Source: G965226155 sp965226155 (lineage in GTDB: Bacteria; Pseudomonadota; Gammaproteobacteria; Eutrophobiales; Eutrophobiaceae). Taken from it: 64,000 bases of DNA. The notes below the pieces were generated by a model, which ran no database searches, was not told where the DNA came from, and was given only the letters and a program-made list of their open reading frames with translations. The position numbers were made by a program, and so were the translations under genes. The stretch covers positions 2,418,001 through 2,482,000 of the forward strand of contig OZ245331.1 in assembly GCA_965226155.1 (NCBI GenBank), given 5' to 3'. Positions 34,524 to 44,134 of this stretch are shown here, one piece after another (position 1 is the first letter of the stretch; each line of letters begins with the position of its first letter).

Positions 34524-34620
34524 AGCTACCTCTTCATAAATATGGATGTTAGGTTAATTACTATAACAAAATTATGCGAGTCCATTATGGTCTTCTATTG
34601 GCCTAAATCTTGGGCGCAAT

Positions 34621-37600
34621 CTAACTATCAGGATCATACCCAAGCGATGCTGACAGCCATTTCTCAATCTGGGGATACTCAGTTCCTTTTCGGTGGGCAT
34701 AATTGGTAATTTGGTCTTTGTTTATCTTACCCACACCAAAGTACTTTGAATCTGGATGAGAAAAATACCAGCCGCTGACTGCAGCTGTGGGGTACATAGC
34801 AAAATGCTCAGTCAGTGTGATGTCAGTATTTTGTTTAACTTGCAATAACTCCCATAGCAGAAGTTTTTCAGTGTGATCTGGACAGGCAGGATAACCAGGG
34901 GCAGGGCGTATCCCCAGATATTTTTCAGCGATCAATGATTTATTATCTAGGATCTCATCATCAGCATATCCCCAAAATTCTTTACGGACTCGATGATGCA
35001 GATGCTCTGCAAATGCTTCGGCTAACCGATCTGCCAGAGCTTTCAGCATGATTGCACTGTAATCATCGTGTTCTGATTCGAATTGCTTTATCTTTTGTTC
35101 AATTCCAAATCCGCAGGCAACTGCAAAAGCACCAATGTAGTCATTCACATCCGTTTCCTTGGGTGCGATAAAATCAGCCAGGGCATAATTTGCTTGTCCC
35201 GGTGGTTTTTGTGTTTGTTGTCTGAGTGTGTGTAGTTCCGTTAATAATCCCTTGCGGTTATCGTCTACATAGACTTCTATATCATCATGACTAATCGAAT
35301 TGGCAGGAAATAGCCCGACTACACCATTTGCAGTAAACCAATTTTCATCTATCAGTTGTTTTAGCATGGCTGTAGCATCATTAAATAATTTGGTTGCTAC
35401 TTCACCGACAATTTTATCTTTAAGGATACGCGGATATTTCCCAGCCAATTCCCAGGCAATAAAAAACGGGGTCCAATCTATATAATTGACCAATTCAGAC
35501 AGTGGATAGTTATTGAATTCAGTGATACCCAATTGAGCAGGGATAGGTGGGCGATAATTATGCCAATCAAATTGTGCGCGATTGTTTCTAGCAACATCGA
35601 GTGGTAGCCAGTTGATATTCTGTTGTCGGTCAGCATGCCGTTTACGTAGCTCAGTATATTCTTTTTTTATTTCATCAGTAAATGATGTTTTTAGATGTGG
35701 GCTAATTAATTTTTGCACAACGCCAACGGCACGCGACGCATCCTTGACATGCACAACGGGTTCATCATATTGCGGCTCGATCTTGACGGCTGTATGTGCG
35801 CGAGATGTGGTCGCGCCACCAATTAATAACGGTAATCCGAATTGCTGTCGTTTCATCTCCTTGGCAACATGAACCATTTCATCAAGAGAGGGTGTAATGA
35901 GTCCGCTTAGGCCAATAATATCTGCATTTTCAGATCGTGCAGTCTGTAGAATTTTTTCCGCGGGTACCATGACTCCAAGATCGATAATCTCAAAGTTATT
36001 ACATTGCAGGACCACACCAACTATATTTTTGCCAATATCATGAACATCTCCCTTTACAGTTGCCATGACTATCTTTCCATTGGAACTACTATCACCAGAA
36101 TGTTGTTTTTCTTTTTCGATAAATGGAATCAGGTGGGCTACGGCTTTCTTCATCACTCTTGCACTCTTAACAACTTGAGGAAGAAACATTTTGCCTGATC
36201 CAAAAAGGTCGCCGACTACATTCATACCATCCATCAATGGTCCTTCAATGACCTGTATTGATTTGTCATATTGAAGCCTTGCTTCTTCAGTATCTTCAAT
36301 TACATAATTATCGATCCCTTTGACTAAGGCACGGGACAATCGATCTTCGACACTGGTATCGCGCCATGAGAGATCAACTACGCGCGATCGAGTCTTGCCA
36401 GGCTTAACTGAATCGGCAAATTCCACCAACCTGTCTGTAGCATCTGCACGGCGGTTTAGTAACACATCTTCGATACGTTCCAGCAAGTCTTTAGGAATTT
36501 CATCATATATGCCGAGTTGTCCTGCGTTGACGATAGCTATATCAATACCTGCCTTAATAGCGTGATAGAGGAAGGCAGAATGCATTGCCTCCCTGATTGA
36601 ATTATTTCCACGAAAGGAGAACGACACATTGCTCAATCCACCACTTACCAAGGCATGAGATAAATGTTCTTTAATTAGACGGGTAGCCTCAAAAAATGAA
36701 ACCGCATAGTTATTGTGTTCTTCCATACCAGTGGCAACTGTCAGTATATTGGGGTCAATAATGATATCTTCAGGCGGAATGCCTACTTGGTTAACAAGGA
36801 TTGAATAAGATTGTTTAGCTACTGCGAAGCGACGCTCTGTGGTATCAGCCTGTCCTTGTTCATCAAATGCCATGACGACTACTGCAGCACCGTACCGCTT
36901 TACTAGTGTTGCATGCTCTATGAAAGTATCTTCACCTTCTTTTAAGCTGATCGAATTCACTACGGCTTTGCCCTGTACGCAGCGAAGTCCTGCTTCGATT
37001 ACAGACCAACGGGACGAATCGATCATAATCGGTATCCGGCTAATATCTGGCTCCGACGCGATTAAATTTAGGAATTGCGTCATAAGAGATTCTGATTCGA
37101 GCATTCCTTCATCCATACACACGTCTATGATCTGGGCGCCGTTATCAACCTGTTGGCGAGCGATATCTAGTGCGTCCTCCAATTGGTTTCCTTTAATAAG
37201 CTTCAGAAATTTTGGCGAGCCGGCCACATTGGTGCGTTCACCAACATTGATAAAATTAGTCTGTGGGGTAACAGTTAAAGGTTCCAGGCCACTTAGGCGC
37301 AGGTAGCGGGGGAGATCAGGGATTCGTCGAGGTGCCAGACCCATGACCGATTCGACTATAGTTTTAATATGCGCCGGAGTTGTGCCACAACAGCCGCCGA
37401 CGATATTCACTAAACCAGAACGGCCCCATTCACTGATGTGTTCCGCCATGACTTCAGCACCCACATCATATTCGCCAAATTCATTGGGTAATCCGGCATT
37501 AGGATGAGCACTTACTCGAACTTGGCTGACTCTAGAAAGCTCTTCAATATATTGACGTAACTCATTGGGCCCTAAGGCACAATTCAGACCAATGCTAATA

Positions 37601-38334
37601 GGATTAGCGTGCTGAACCGAATACCAGAAAGCCTCAACGGTTTGACCCGTGAGTGTCCGTCCAGAGGCATCAGTAATTGTGCCAGATATCATGACAGGTA
37701 ATCGAATTCCCTGATCAGTGGAAAATTGGTCTATAGCGAATAGCGTAGCCTTGGCATTTAGGGTATCGAAGATTGTTTCTACCAATATGATATCGACACC
37801 ACCATCTATCAGCCCTCGAATTGCGTCCAGATATGCTTCGACAAGATCAATAAAAATTATATTGCGGAATCCCGGATTATTAACGTCAGGTGAGATGGAT
37901 GCAGTCCTATTTGTCGGCCCCAATACACCTGCAACAAAGCGCGGTTTTTTCGGATTCTTGGCTGTGAAATCGTCAGCAATACTACGAGCCAGAATGGCAC
38001 CTTCCCGATTCAGCTCATATGCCAATTGCTCCATATGGTAATCAGCTTGGGCAACAGCTGTTGAATTGAAGGTGTTAGTCTCAATAATATCAGCACCGGC
38101 ATCGAGAAATGCGTTATGTATAGACGTAATTACATCAGGGCAGGTGAGTGTTAGCAGATCATTGTTTCCTTTCAATTCACCAGGGTGATCGGCAAATCTG
38201 TCTTTGCGGAAATCGCTATCTTCCAGTTGGTATGACTGGATCATTGTTCCCATTGCCCCGTCTAGAACGAGAATTCGTTCATCTAGCAATTTACTCAGGA
38301 TTTCAAATTTAGTATTTATGTTGTGCATGCTCAT
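34621..38334 (-). CDS. metH: Cobalamin-dependent methionine synthase
   Basis: 1,237 residues, the full four-module length. The homocysteine module contains the zinc cysteines (GLNCALGP, GGCCGTTP). The pterin-binding module contains NVGERTNVAGS. The cobalamin module carries DVHDIG, the D-x-H-x-x-G cobalt-binding motif, and the C-terminal activation domain carries RPAPGYPACPDH for SAM binding. It transfers a methyl group from methyltetrahydrofolate to homocysteine through methylcobalamin. An SAH riboswitch lies just upstream on the same strand, and a cobalamin-controlled receptor gene is divergently arranged. Confidence 0.97.
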   Translation of the reverse strand: MSMHNINTKFEILSKLLDERILVLDGAMGTMIQSYQLEDSDFRKDRFADHPGELKGNNDLLTLTCPDVITSIHNAFLDAGADIIETNTFNSTAVAQADYHMEQLAYELNREGAILARSIADDFTAKNPKKPRFVAGVLGPTNRTASISPDVNNPGFRNIIFIDLVEAYLDAIRGLIDGGVDIILVETIFDTLNAKATLFAIDQFSTDQGIRLPVMISGTITDASGRTLTGQTVEAFWYSVQHANPISIGLNCALGPNELRQYIEELSRVSQVRVSAHPNAGLPNEFGEYDVGAEVMAEHISEWGRSGLVNIVGGCCGTTPAHIKTIVESVMGLAPRRIPDLPRYLRLSGLEPLTVTPQTNFINVGERTNVAGSPKFLKLIKGNQLEDALDIARQQVDNGAQIIDVCMDEGMLESESLMTQFLNLIASEPDISRIPIMIDSSRWSVIEAGLRCVQGKAVVNSISLKEGEDTFIEHATLVKRYGAAVVVMAFDEQGQADTTERRFAVAKQSYSILVNQVGIPPEDIIIDPNILTVATGMEEHNNYAVSFFEATRLIKEHLSHALVSGGLSNVSFSFRGNNSIREAMHSAFLYHAIKAGIDIAIVNAGQLGIYDEIPKDLLERIEDVLLNRRADATDRLVEFADSVKPGKTRSRVVDLSWRDTSVEDRLSRALVKGIDNYVIEDTEEARLQYDKSIQVIEGPLMDGMNVVGDLFGSGKMFLPQVVKSARVMKKAVAHLIPFIEKEKQHSGDSSSNGKIVMATVKGDVHDIGKNIVGVVLQCNNFEIIDLGVMVPAEKILQTARSENADIIGLSGLITPSLDEMVHVAKEMKRQQFGLPLLIGGATTSRAHTAVKIEPQYDEPVVHVKDASRAVGVVQKLISPHLKTSFTDEIKKEYTELRKRHADRQQNINWLPLDVARNNRAQFDWHNYRPPIPAQLGITEFNNYPLSELVNYIDWTPFFIAWELAGKYPRILKDKIVGEVATKLFNDATAMLKQLIDENWFTANGVVGLFPANSISHDDIEVYVDDNRKGLLTELHTLRQQTQKPPGQANYALADFIAPKETDVNDYIGAFAVACGFGIEQKIKQFESEHDDYSAIMLKALADRLAEAFAEHLHHRVRKEFWGYADDEILDNKSLIAEKYLGIRPAPGYPACPDHTEKLLLWELLQVKQNTDITLTEHFAMYPTAAVSGWYFSHPDSKYFGVGKINKDQITNYAHRKGTEYPQIEKWLSASLGYDPDS

Positions 38335-38435
38335 TAACAGGTCTTTAACGCAATCTACGGTCGAATTTCAGCGGAAGTACAATTAGGGATATGAAGGCTG
38401 TCCCGCTTAATTCATTTAAGTGCTAAACAAGTTAA

Positions 38436-38510
38436 GCGAGCGCCGTTTTGCAAAAACGCATGACTTATCTGAGCCTGGTGGAATTCACCCATCGCAACGC
38501 TCCTCAGACA
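38436..38510 (-). ncRNA. S-adenosylhomocysteine (SAH) riboswitch upstream of metH
   Basis: Read on the minus strand: GTCTGAGGAGCGTTGCGA, then a variable hairpin loop, CCAGGCTCAG, and later ACGGCGCTCGC. These match the ahcY/SAH-riboswitch core (GAGGAGCG-TTGC, CCAGGCTC, GGCGCTC that pseudoknots with GAGCG). It is 102 bp upstream of metH. SAH accumulation would raise metH expression, as known for this class in front of ahcY, metH and metE. The 3-prime part continues into CGCTTAA ... TTAAGCG (38403-38409 with 38432-38438), a possible expression-platform stem. Confidence 0.88.
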
Positions 38511-38650
38511 AGAAAACGAGAACAGAAATTATAGTATGTTTATTAAATTGATGCCAGTTAGCTCTGAATCATCACAGAAAACAGTTAACCCAAATGAAGT
38601 TATGAACGTATTAGTATTATTATCTAGTTCTGTTGTAGAATGCTCTGAAG

Positions 38651-38850
38651 CACAGGTTCCCTAAGTACGATCTGTATGAAGGGGTAACCCGGAAGTCGGT
38701 GAGCTGATTTCAATAGTCAGTAATTCCGACGCTGCCCCCGCAACGGTAAGTGGGCCGCTGACAAATTACATCCACTGTGTATTAACATGGGAAGGAAATT
38801 TGTCACGATACTAAAGTATCACCCACAAGCCCGGAGACCAACCTGAGCTG
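38651..38850 (+). ncRNA. Cobalamin riboswitch upstream of the btuB-like gene
   Basis: The conserved core GCTGCCCCCGCAACGGTAAG is at 38731-38750. The 3-prime B12-box elements AGCCCGGAGACCAACCTG are at 38828-38845. The closing stem P1 pairs CAGGTT (38653-38658) with AACCTG (38840-38845). Cobalamin binding would reduce translation or transcription of the downstream TonB receptor. A hairpin GTGCCC / GGGCAC (38952-38957 with 38964-38969) just before the ribosome site is a candidate expression platform. Confidence 0.95.
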
Positions 38851-38986
38851 ACATTGACATATCGCGGAGGGCGATACTGTTGATAGTCAACGGTCTTTAA
38901 CTGATTGCCTATCGGCATCGCTTTCCGGAAATGTTTTCCAAAGCACGTCCTGTGCCCGGGTGTGGGCACGAATCCGGAGATCGTTA

Positions 38987-40999
38987 ATGAAAAATTATCT
39001 AACAACCTTGCTTGTTCTGTTTATCTCAATCAGCTTGCATCCTGCTTTTGCTTTAGATGGCAACATTGAAAATATTATTGTCAGTGCAACTCGATCGGAT
39101 GCCTATACAGGTACTCTTCCTGGAAATGTTACCGTAATCACAGCAGAAGATATCGAAATCAGTGGTGCAACACATCTTGTCGATGTGTTACGTGGTTACG
39201 GAGGAATGCAAATTTCCGATTTATATGGTGATGGAACTGACGCCAGCGTCGGCCTGAGGGGATTTTCATCCTCTGCCCAACAGAATACTCTTATTATGAT
39301 TGATGGGAGACGTCTCAATAATGCTGACAACGGCTTACCTAATCTGAACACTGTGGCACTGAAAAATGTTAAGCAGATAGAGATTATAAAAAGCAGCATG
39401 GGGGCTTTGTATGGGGACAAGGCAGTTGGTGGTGTTATAAACATAATTACACGCGAACCTGAATCATTTAGTGCTGAAATCAATACTGAGTTTGGTAGTT
39501 ACAGTAATCGTTCTGGTTTCGCATCGATTGAGAACAGACATGGGAATGGCGTGATATACCGTGTCGGTGGTTTGCGGCAACTTAATGATAATTATCGAGA
39601 CAACAATAATTTGCAACTCACCAATCTTACTACGATGGTAGGTGTCGAACACAAATCAGGAAAATTGTTTTTTGAATTTCAAGATCTCAATGAAGATATC
39701 CTGATTCCAGGCCCGTTGTTTGACGATTTGCGCCGCTCAAACAGGAAGCAGGCACTAAATGCTGGTGATTTTGTCGACACTGATACACGTTTGTACAGGG
39801 TGGGAATAAAGCATGCCCTGGGTCGAAATTTCACTATGTTTGGGGAATACACGCATAGGCACAATGACATTCAAGGTCAATTGAGTTCTGGTGGTGTACC
39901 AAGTAATTTTTTATCGGAACGTCGGCATATCGAATTTACACCAAGAGTGATCGGCAGATTTGAAACATTAGTAGGACAGATGCTTGTTACTGTAGGGATC
40001 GATCTTTTTAAAACGGATTATCTGATTTCATCAGACTTTGGAATTACAGATGATACACAGTCTCAAATTAGCATATATACACAGGCGATTGTTCCTATTA
40101 CTGAGCGTTTCAATATCACTGCAGGAATACGTCATAGTAAGGTTAAAAACAATATTTTTGTTGATACAGTTGCATTTGGTCGGTCCTTACCTGAAGGCAC
40201 AGAGATTGACGACAGTGCCAATGCATGGGAAATGGGAATTTCATACGAAATAAATCCGGACTGGCGTTTATTTGCAAAGTTGGATCGCAATTTTAGATTT
40301 GTGACTGCAGATGAGTATTCTGCTGTTGCCGATGGTAATTTTTTTAGCACACTTTTTTCCTTCGGTAGTGTAATTCCACTTCCACAGACGCAAATTGGTT
40401 TATCATATGAAGCAGGAGGAGAATGGACTGGGGGTAATAACCGCATCAACATCCAGGGTTTTCAGATGGACATGGATAATGAAATTGTATTTGATCCCGT
40501 GTTGTTTCTAAATACCAATATTGGTGACACCCGTAGAAGAGGTTTCATTTTTGAGGGCGAGTATGTGCTTTCAGATAAACTGAATTTTTCAGTTCAGTAC
40601 AGTTATTTGGATTCAAGCATTACCAGTGGTGTATTCAAGGGCAGCGATCTAACCTTTATTTCCAAAAATACAGCAAGCTTTCGGGCTCAGTATAGGCACG
40701 ATGATCATTTTTCTGGTTATCTTGAGTTGCATGGTGTGAGTGAAAGAATACTCGGTGGCAATTTTGCAAATACGTTTTCTAGTCTTCCCGGCTATGTTGT
40801 GGGTAATATGAACCTTTCGTACAGATTTAATAATATCTCTTTATCGCTACGGATTAATAATTTACTAGATAAAACCTACAGTGATTCTGGCAGCCTCGGC
40901 AACGATTTTAGGGTGCCGTTCCCGTCACCCCAGGTTGAAACGTTTTTCCCGGCACCGAAGAGAAATTTTCTACTATCGCTTGCATATCACTATCAGTAA
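38987..40999 (+). CDS. btuB: TonB-dependent outer-membrane receptor, BtuB-like (cobalamin uptake)
   Basis: About 670 residues from ATG 38987, preceded by GGAG at 38976. The signal peptide covers about residues 1-23 (ending PAFALDG). The TonB box is IENIIVSATR; the plug domain follows with GLRGFSSSAQQNTLIMIDGR and AVGGVINIIT. The 22-strand barrel occupies the rest, with a typical GYVVGNMNLSYRF and RNFLLSLAYHY end. Control by the cobalamin riboswitch directly upstream makes corrinoid uptake the likely function. An ATP:cobalamin adenosyltransferase follows 37 bp downstream. Confidence 0.9.
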   Translation: MKNYLTTLLVLFISISLHPAFALDGNIENIIVSATRSDAYTGTLPGNVTVITAEDIEISGATHLVDVLRGYGGMQISDLYGDGTDASVGLRGFSSSAQQNTLIMIDGRRLNNADNGLPNLNTVALKNVKQIEIIKSSMGALYGDKAVGGVINIITREPESFSAEINTEFGSYSNRSGFASIENRHGNGVIYRVGGLRQLNDNYRDNNNLQLTNLTTMVGVEHKSGKLFFEFQDLNEDILIPGPLFDDLRRSNRKQALNAGDFVDTDTRLYRVGIKHALGRNFTMFGEYTHRHNDIQGQLSSGGVPSNFLSERRHIEFTPRVIGRFETLVGQMLVTVGIDLFKTDYLISSDFGITDDTQSQISIYTQAIVPITERFNITAGIRHSKVKNNIFVDTVAFGRSLPEGTEIDDSANAWEMGISYEINPDWRLFAKLDRNFRFVTADEYSAVADGNFFSTLFSFGSVIPLPQTQIGLSYEAGGEWTGGNNRINIQGFQMDMDNEIVFDPVLFLNTNIGDTRRRGFIFEGEYVLSDKLNFSVQYSYLDSSITSGVFKGSDLTFISKNTASFRAQYRHDDHFSGYLELHGVSERILGGNFANTFSSLPGYVVGNMNLSYRFNNISLSLRINNLLDKTYSDSGSLGNDFRVPFPSPQVETFFPAPKRNFLLSLAYHYQ

Positions 41000-41035
41000 A
41001 ATATTTAAATTTTATGATACTAATAAAATCAAGAC

Positions 41036-41593
41036 ATGAGTAACCGACTAACAAAAATCTATACTCGGACTGGCGATGATGGGACCACGGGCCTCGGGGA
41101 TAGATCACGGGTGGATAAATCGTCAATAAGGATCGAAGTAATTGGTGATATTGATGAAGTAAACAGCATTGTCAGTATTATCCGTGCGCAAGAAGTGCCA
41201 GAGGATATCAATCTATTGCTAATGGATATTCAGCATATACTCTTTGATATAGGTGGCGAATTGTCTTTGCCGGGACAATCACTGGTCAGGAGTTCCATAG
41301 TCGATTATCTCGAACAGGAGATCGACAGGTTAAACCAGCAGTTACCTTCACTAAAGGAGTTTATTTTGCCAGGGGGGAACGGACCAGCATCGATCTGCCA
41401 CTTTGCCCGTTCAACATGCAGGCGTGCTGAGCGACATTTGGTGAAACTAGCTGAGTCTGATCAAATTAACGAGTACACATTAAAATTTTTAAACCGTTTA
41501 TCTGACCTGTTATTTGTGATTGCCAGGATATTAGTAAAAGCTTATGGTGACGATGAAATTTACTGGGATAAAAATCGGGTAAATAATTTGTAA
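41036..41593 (+). CDS. ATP:cob(I)alamin adenosyltransferase (PduO type)
   Basis: 185 residues. The ATP-binding TRTGDDGTTGLGD motif near the N-terminus and the RSTCRRAERHLV helix are diagnostic of PduO/MMAB-type enzymes, which attach the 5-prime-deoxyadenosyl group to cobalamin. It follows the BtuB-like receptor, so it would activate imported cobalamin. MetH itself uses methylcobalamin, so an adenosylcobalamin enzyme elsewhere in the genome is implied. Confidence 0.93.
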   Translation: MSNRLTKIYTRTGDDGTTGLGDRSRVDKSSIRIEVIGDIDEVNSIVSIIRAQEVPEDINLLLMDIQHILFDIGGELSLPGQSLVRSSIVDYLEQEIDRLNQQLPSLKEFILPGGNGPASICHFARSTCRRAERHLVKLAESDQINEYTLKFLNRLSDLLFVIARILVKAYGDDEIYWDKNRVNNL

Positions 41594-41614
41594 GGTTCAA
41601 TAGGAGGAAGATTT

Positions 41615-41896
41615 GTGAGTAAAGCGAGCGCAAGACACATACTGGTAGACACAGAAGAAAAATGTACTAAATTAAAAGACCAGATTGAAGCTGGAGCTGA
41701 CTTTGCTGATATTGCTAGCGAGTATTCAACCTATCCATCAGGGAAGAAGGGTGGTGATCTTGGAGAGTTTTCACCCGGAATGATGGTGAAGGAATTTGAC
41801 GAAGTTGTATTCAGTGCGGATCTGAACACTATCCAGGGGCCAGTTAAGACCCAGTTCGGTTACCATTTGTTGGAAATTACTGAAAGGACAGATTAA
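41615..41896 (+). CDS. Parvulin-type peptidyl-prolyl isomerase
   Basis: 93 residues, a stand-alone parvulin (PpiC-like). Conserved phrases: SARHILVDTEE, FADIASEYSTYPSGKKGGDLGEF and VKTQFGYHLLEI. No signal peptide, hence cytoplasmic. GTG start at 41615 with AGGAGGAAG about 8 bases before. Catalyses proline cis-trans isomerisation; 22 bp after the adenosyltransferase gene, probably cotranscribed. Confidence 0.92.
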   Translation: MSKASARHILVDTEEKCTKLKDQIEAGADFADIASEYSTYPSGKKGGDLGEFSPGMMVKEFDEVVFSADLNTIQGPVKTQFGYHLLEITERTD

Positions 41897-42194
41897 AGCT
41901 ATCTATTTGAATTTTAAAATAAAAATATAAGGCGCAGTATTGATTTGATAGACTATAGAACCTTACCTGTGAGATTGATTTCGGCAACTTTCTTTACTGG
42001 CAAACTTGGCTTAGCTGTCATGCACGCATAGCTCTGCTAGATCCCGTATTTATCGTAACGCCAGAAAATTCTATATATTGCTACACCCATCACAAAAATA
42101 TTTGTAAAATTAAAGTATTATCTTGAGTTGTTGCTAAAATACATATAAATAGTCATTTTACGTAACGACACATCACTTTCAGGTCAATATTACT
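41897..42194. other. Spacer upstream of korA
   Basis: About 300 AT-rich bp without an ORF. It should hold the korAB promoter; I see no operator or hairpin that I can name. Confidence 0.3.
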
Positions 42195-44111
42195 ATGTCT
42201 CAAAATGATGGATCCAAGCCCGAAGCCATCCACGCCGCAGCAACTAATGGCAAGGGGTTTGTTGATACTACTAATGTTGTTATTCGTTTTGCCGGAGATT
42301 CAGGAGATGGAATCCAGTTAACCGGTGCTATTTTCAGTGAAAATTCAGCCATAATTGGTCATGATATCAGTACTTTGCCTGACTTCCCGGCTGAAATTCG
42401 TGCTCCAGCAGGGACACTCGCTGGAGTGAGTAGTTTTCAGCTAAATTTTTCGTCTTACGATATTCATACTCCAGGCGACCATCCTGATGTCCTGGTGGCT
42501 TTGAACCCTGCCGCATTAAAAGTCAATTTGAAGGACCTAAAACCGGGTGGTACGCTCATTTTGAATCATGATTCATTTGATGATATCGATTTAAAGAAAG
42601 CGGGCTATCAAGAAGACCCCAGAGAAGATAGTTCACTATCAAGTTACCAGGTTTATGATTTACCCATAACTTCACTTTGCGTTGCTGCTGTTGCGCCAGT
42701 CGGTTTGTCTAAGAAACAAGCAGAGTTATCCAAAAACATGTTTGCTCTTGGTATCATTTCTTGGTTGTATGACCGGCCGCTGGAATTAATGAATCAACGG
42801 TTGGACAAGATCTTCAGTAAAAAGAAGGCTGAACTTGCCACGGCAAACAAGCTTGCGCTCCAAGCTGGGTACAATTATGCTGATACGGTCGAGGTGTTCA
42901 CAGGGCGTTACCAAGTAAGTAAGATTAAATTACCGCCAGGCGAATATATAAGGATCACAGGAAATGAAGCAACCGCGTTAGGTTTTCTTGCTGCGTCCGA
43001 GTTGAGTAATCGCCCATTGCTTTACGCCTCTTATCCTATTACACCAGCTAGCGATATACTTCATGAATTGTCAAAACTTCGCCATTTCGGTATTAAAACT
43101 GTACAGGCAGAAGACGAAATTGCAGCGATAGGCATGGCCATAGGCGCAGCATACGGTGGTTGTCTTGGACTCACTGGTACAAGTGGACCGGGCGTTGCCT
43201 TAAAAGCGGAAGCTGTCGGTTTGGCGGTAATGGCAGAACTGCCTGTAGTCATTGCGGATATTCAACGAGGTGGACCCTCTACCGGTCTACCGACCAAAAC
43301 AGAACAAGCGGACCTATTACAAGTCATGTTCGGCAGAAACGGTGAGTGCCCAGTGATTATTGTCGCGCCAGCAACTCCCGGAGAATGTTTTGAGATGGCA
43401 ATTGAAGCGTTTAGATTAGCGATTAAATATATGACTCCCGTTTTTTTTCTTTCCGATGGCTATCTCGCCAATGGCTCAGAGCCTTGGCGTATTCCTAACC
43501 CTGATAATTTAGCTAGATTTGATGTTGAATTTCCAAATGGGTCTGAAGGGTTTATCCAACCTTATAGTCGCGATGTTGAGACAGGTGCGCGGCCCTGGAT
43601 CGTCCCTGGAACTGAGGGATTGGAACACCAGATTGGTGGATTAGAAAAGGAAAACATTACAGGCAAGGTTAACTATGATTCTGAAAACCACGAGTTAATG
43701 ATCCGTCTAAGAGCTGAAAAGGTGAGCGGTGCAGTTAAATCCATACCGGACATAACTGTTAATGGCGACCATAAAGGGGATCTGCTTGTTCTTGGTTGGG
43801 GTAGTACATTGGGGGCTATTCGTCATGCTGTTGATAATGCTATGGTAAAAGGCTTTTCAGTTTCATCTGCCCATGTCAGGCATTTAAATCCACTGCCTGC
43901 TAATCTTGGCACTATTCTTAATAATTTTAAACAGGTATTGGTACCTGAACTTAACCTAGGCCAATTGCGATTGATGCTTCGCGCAATATACTTAGTCGAT
44001 GTCATCGGGTTAAACAAGGTTCAAGGGCAGCCATTTAGGATTATGGATATAGAAAGTAAGATTTATGAATTACTTGAAAAGCAGATGCCGCGCGCAGCAA
44101 ATATTAATTAA
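42195..44111 (+). CDS. korA: 2-oxoacid:ferredoxin oxidoreductase alpha subunit (gamma-alpha fusion)
   Basis: 638 residues. The N-terminal 190 residues form the gamma domain (GDSGDGIQLTGAIFSE). From about residue 250 the pyrimidine-binding alpha domain follows (LLYASYPITPASDILHEL, QAEDEIAAIGMAIGAAYGG, TSGPGVALKAEAVGLAVMAELPVV). The fusion order is that of KorA in 2-oxoglutarate:ferredoxin oxidoreductases. With KorB it decarboxylates a 2-oxoacid (probably 2-oxoglutarate) to the acyl-CoA, reducing ferredoxin. Presence in a gammaproteobacterium suggests an alternative to the 2-oxoglutarate dehydrogenase complex or a role at low oxygen. Confidence 0.9.
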   Translation: MSQNDGSKPEAIHAAATNGKGFVDTTNVVIRFAGDSGDGIQLTGAIFSENSAIIGHDISTLPDFPAEIRAPAGTLAGVSSFQLNFSSYDIHTPGDHPDVLVALNPAALKVNLKDLKPGGTLILNHDSFDDIDLKKAGYQEDPREDSSLSSYQVYDLPITSLCVAAVAPVGLSKKQAELSKNMFALGIISWLYDRPLELMNQRLDKIFSKKKAELATANKLALQAGYNYADTVEVFTGRYQVSKIKLPPGEYIRITGNEATALGFLAASELSNRPLLYASYPITPASDILHELSKLRHFGIKTVQAEDEIAAIGMAIGAAYGGCLGLTGTSGPGVALKAEAVGLAVMAELPVVIADIQRGGPSTGLPTKTEQADLLQVMFGRNGECPVIIVAPATPGECFEMAIEAFRLAIKYMTPVFFLSDGYLANGSEPWRIPNPDNLARFDVEFPNGSEGFIQPYSRDVETGARPWIVPGTEGLEHQIGGLEKENITGKVNYDSENHELMIRLRAEKVSGAVKSIPDITVNGDHKGDLLVLGWGSTLGAIRHAVDNAMVKGFSVSSAHVRHLNPLPANLGTILNNFKQVLVPELNLGQLRLMLRAIYLVDVIGLNKVQGQPFRIMDIESKIYELLEKQMPRAANIN

Positions 44112-44134
44112 TTTTTTCACTATTAAAAGAACAG

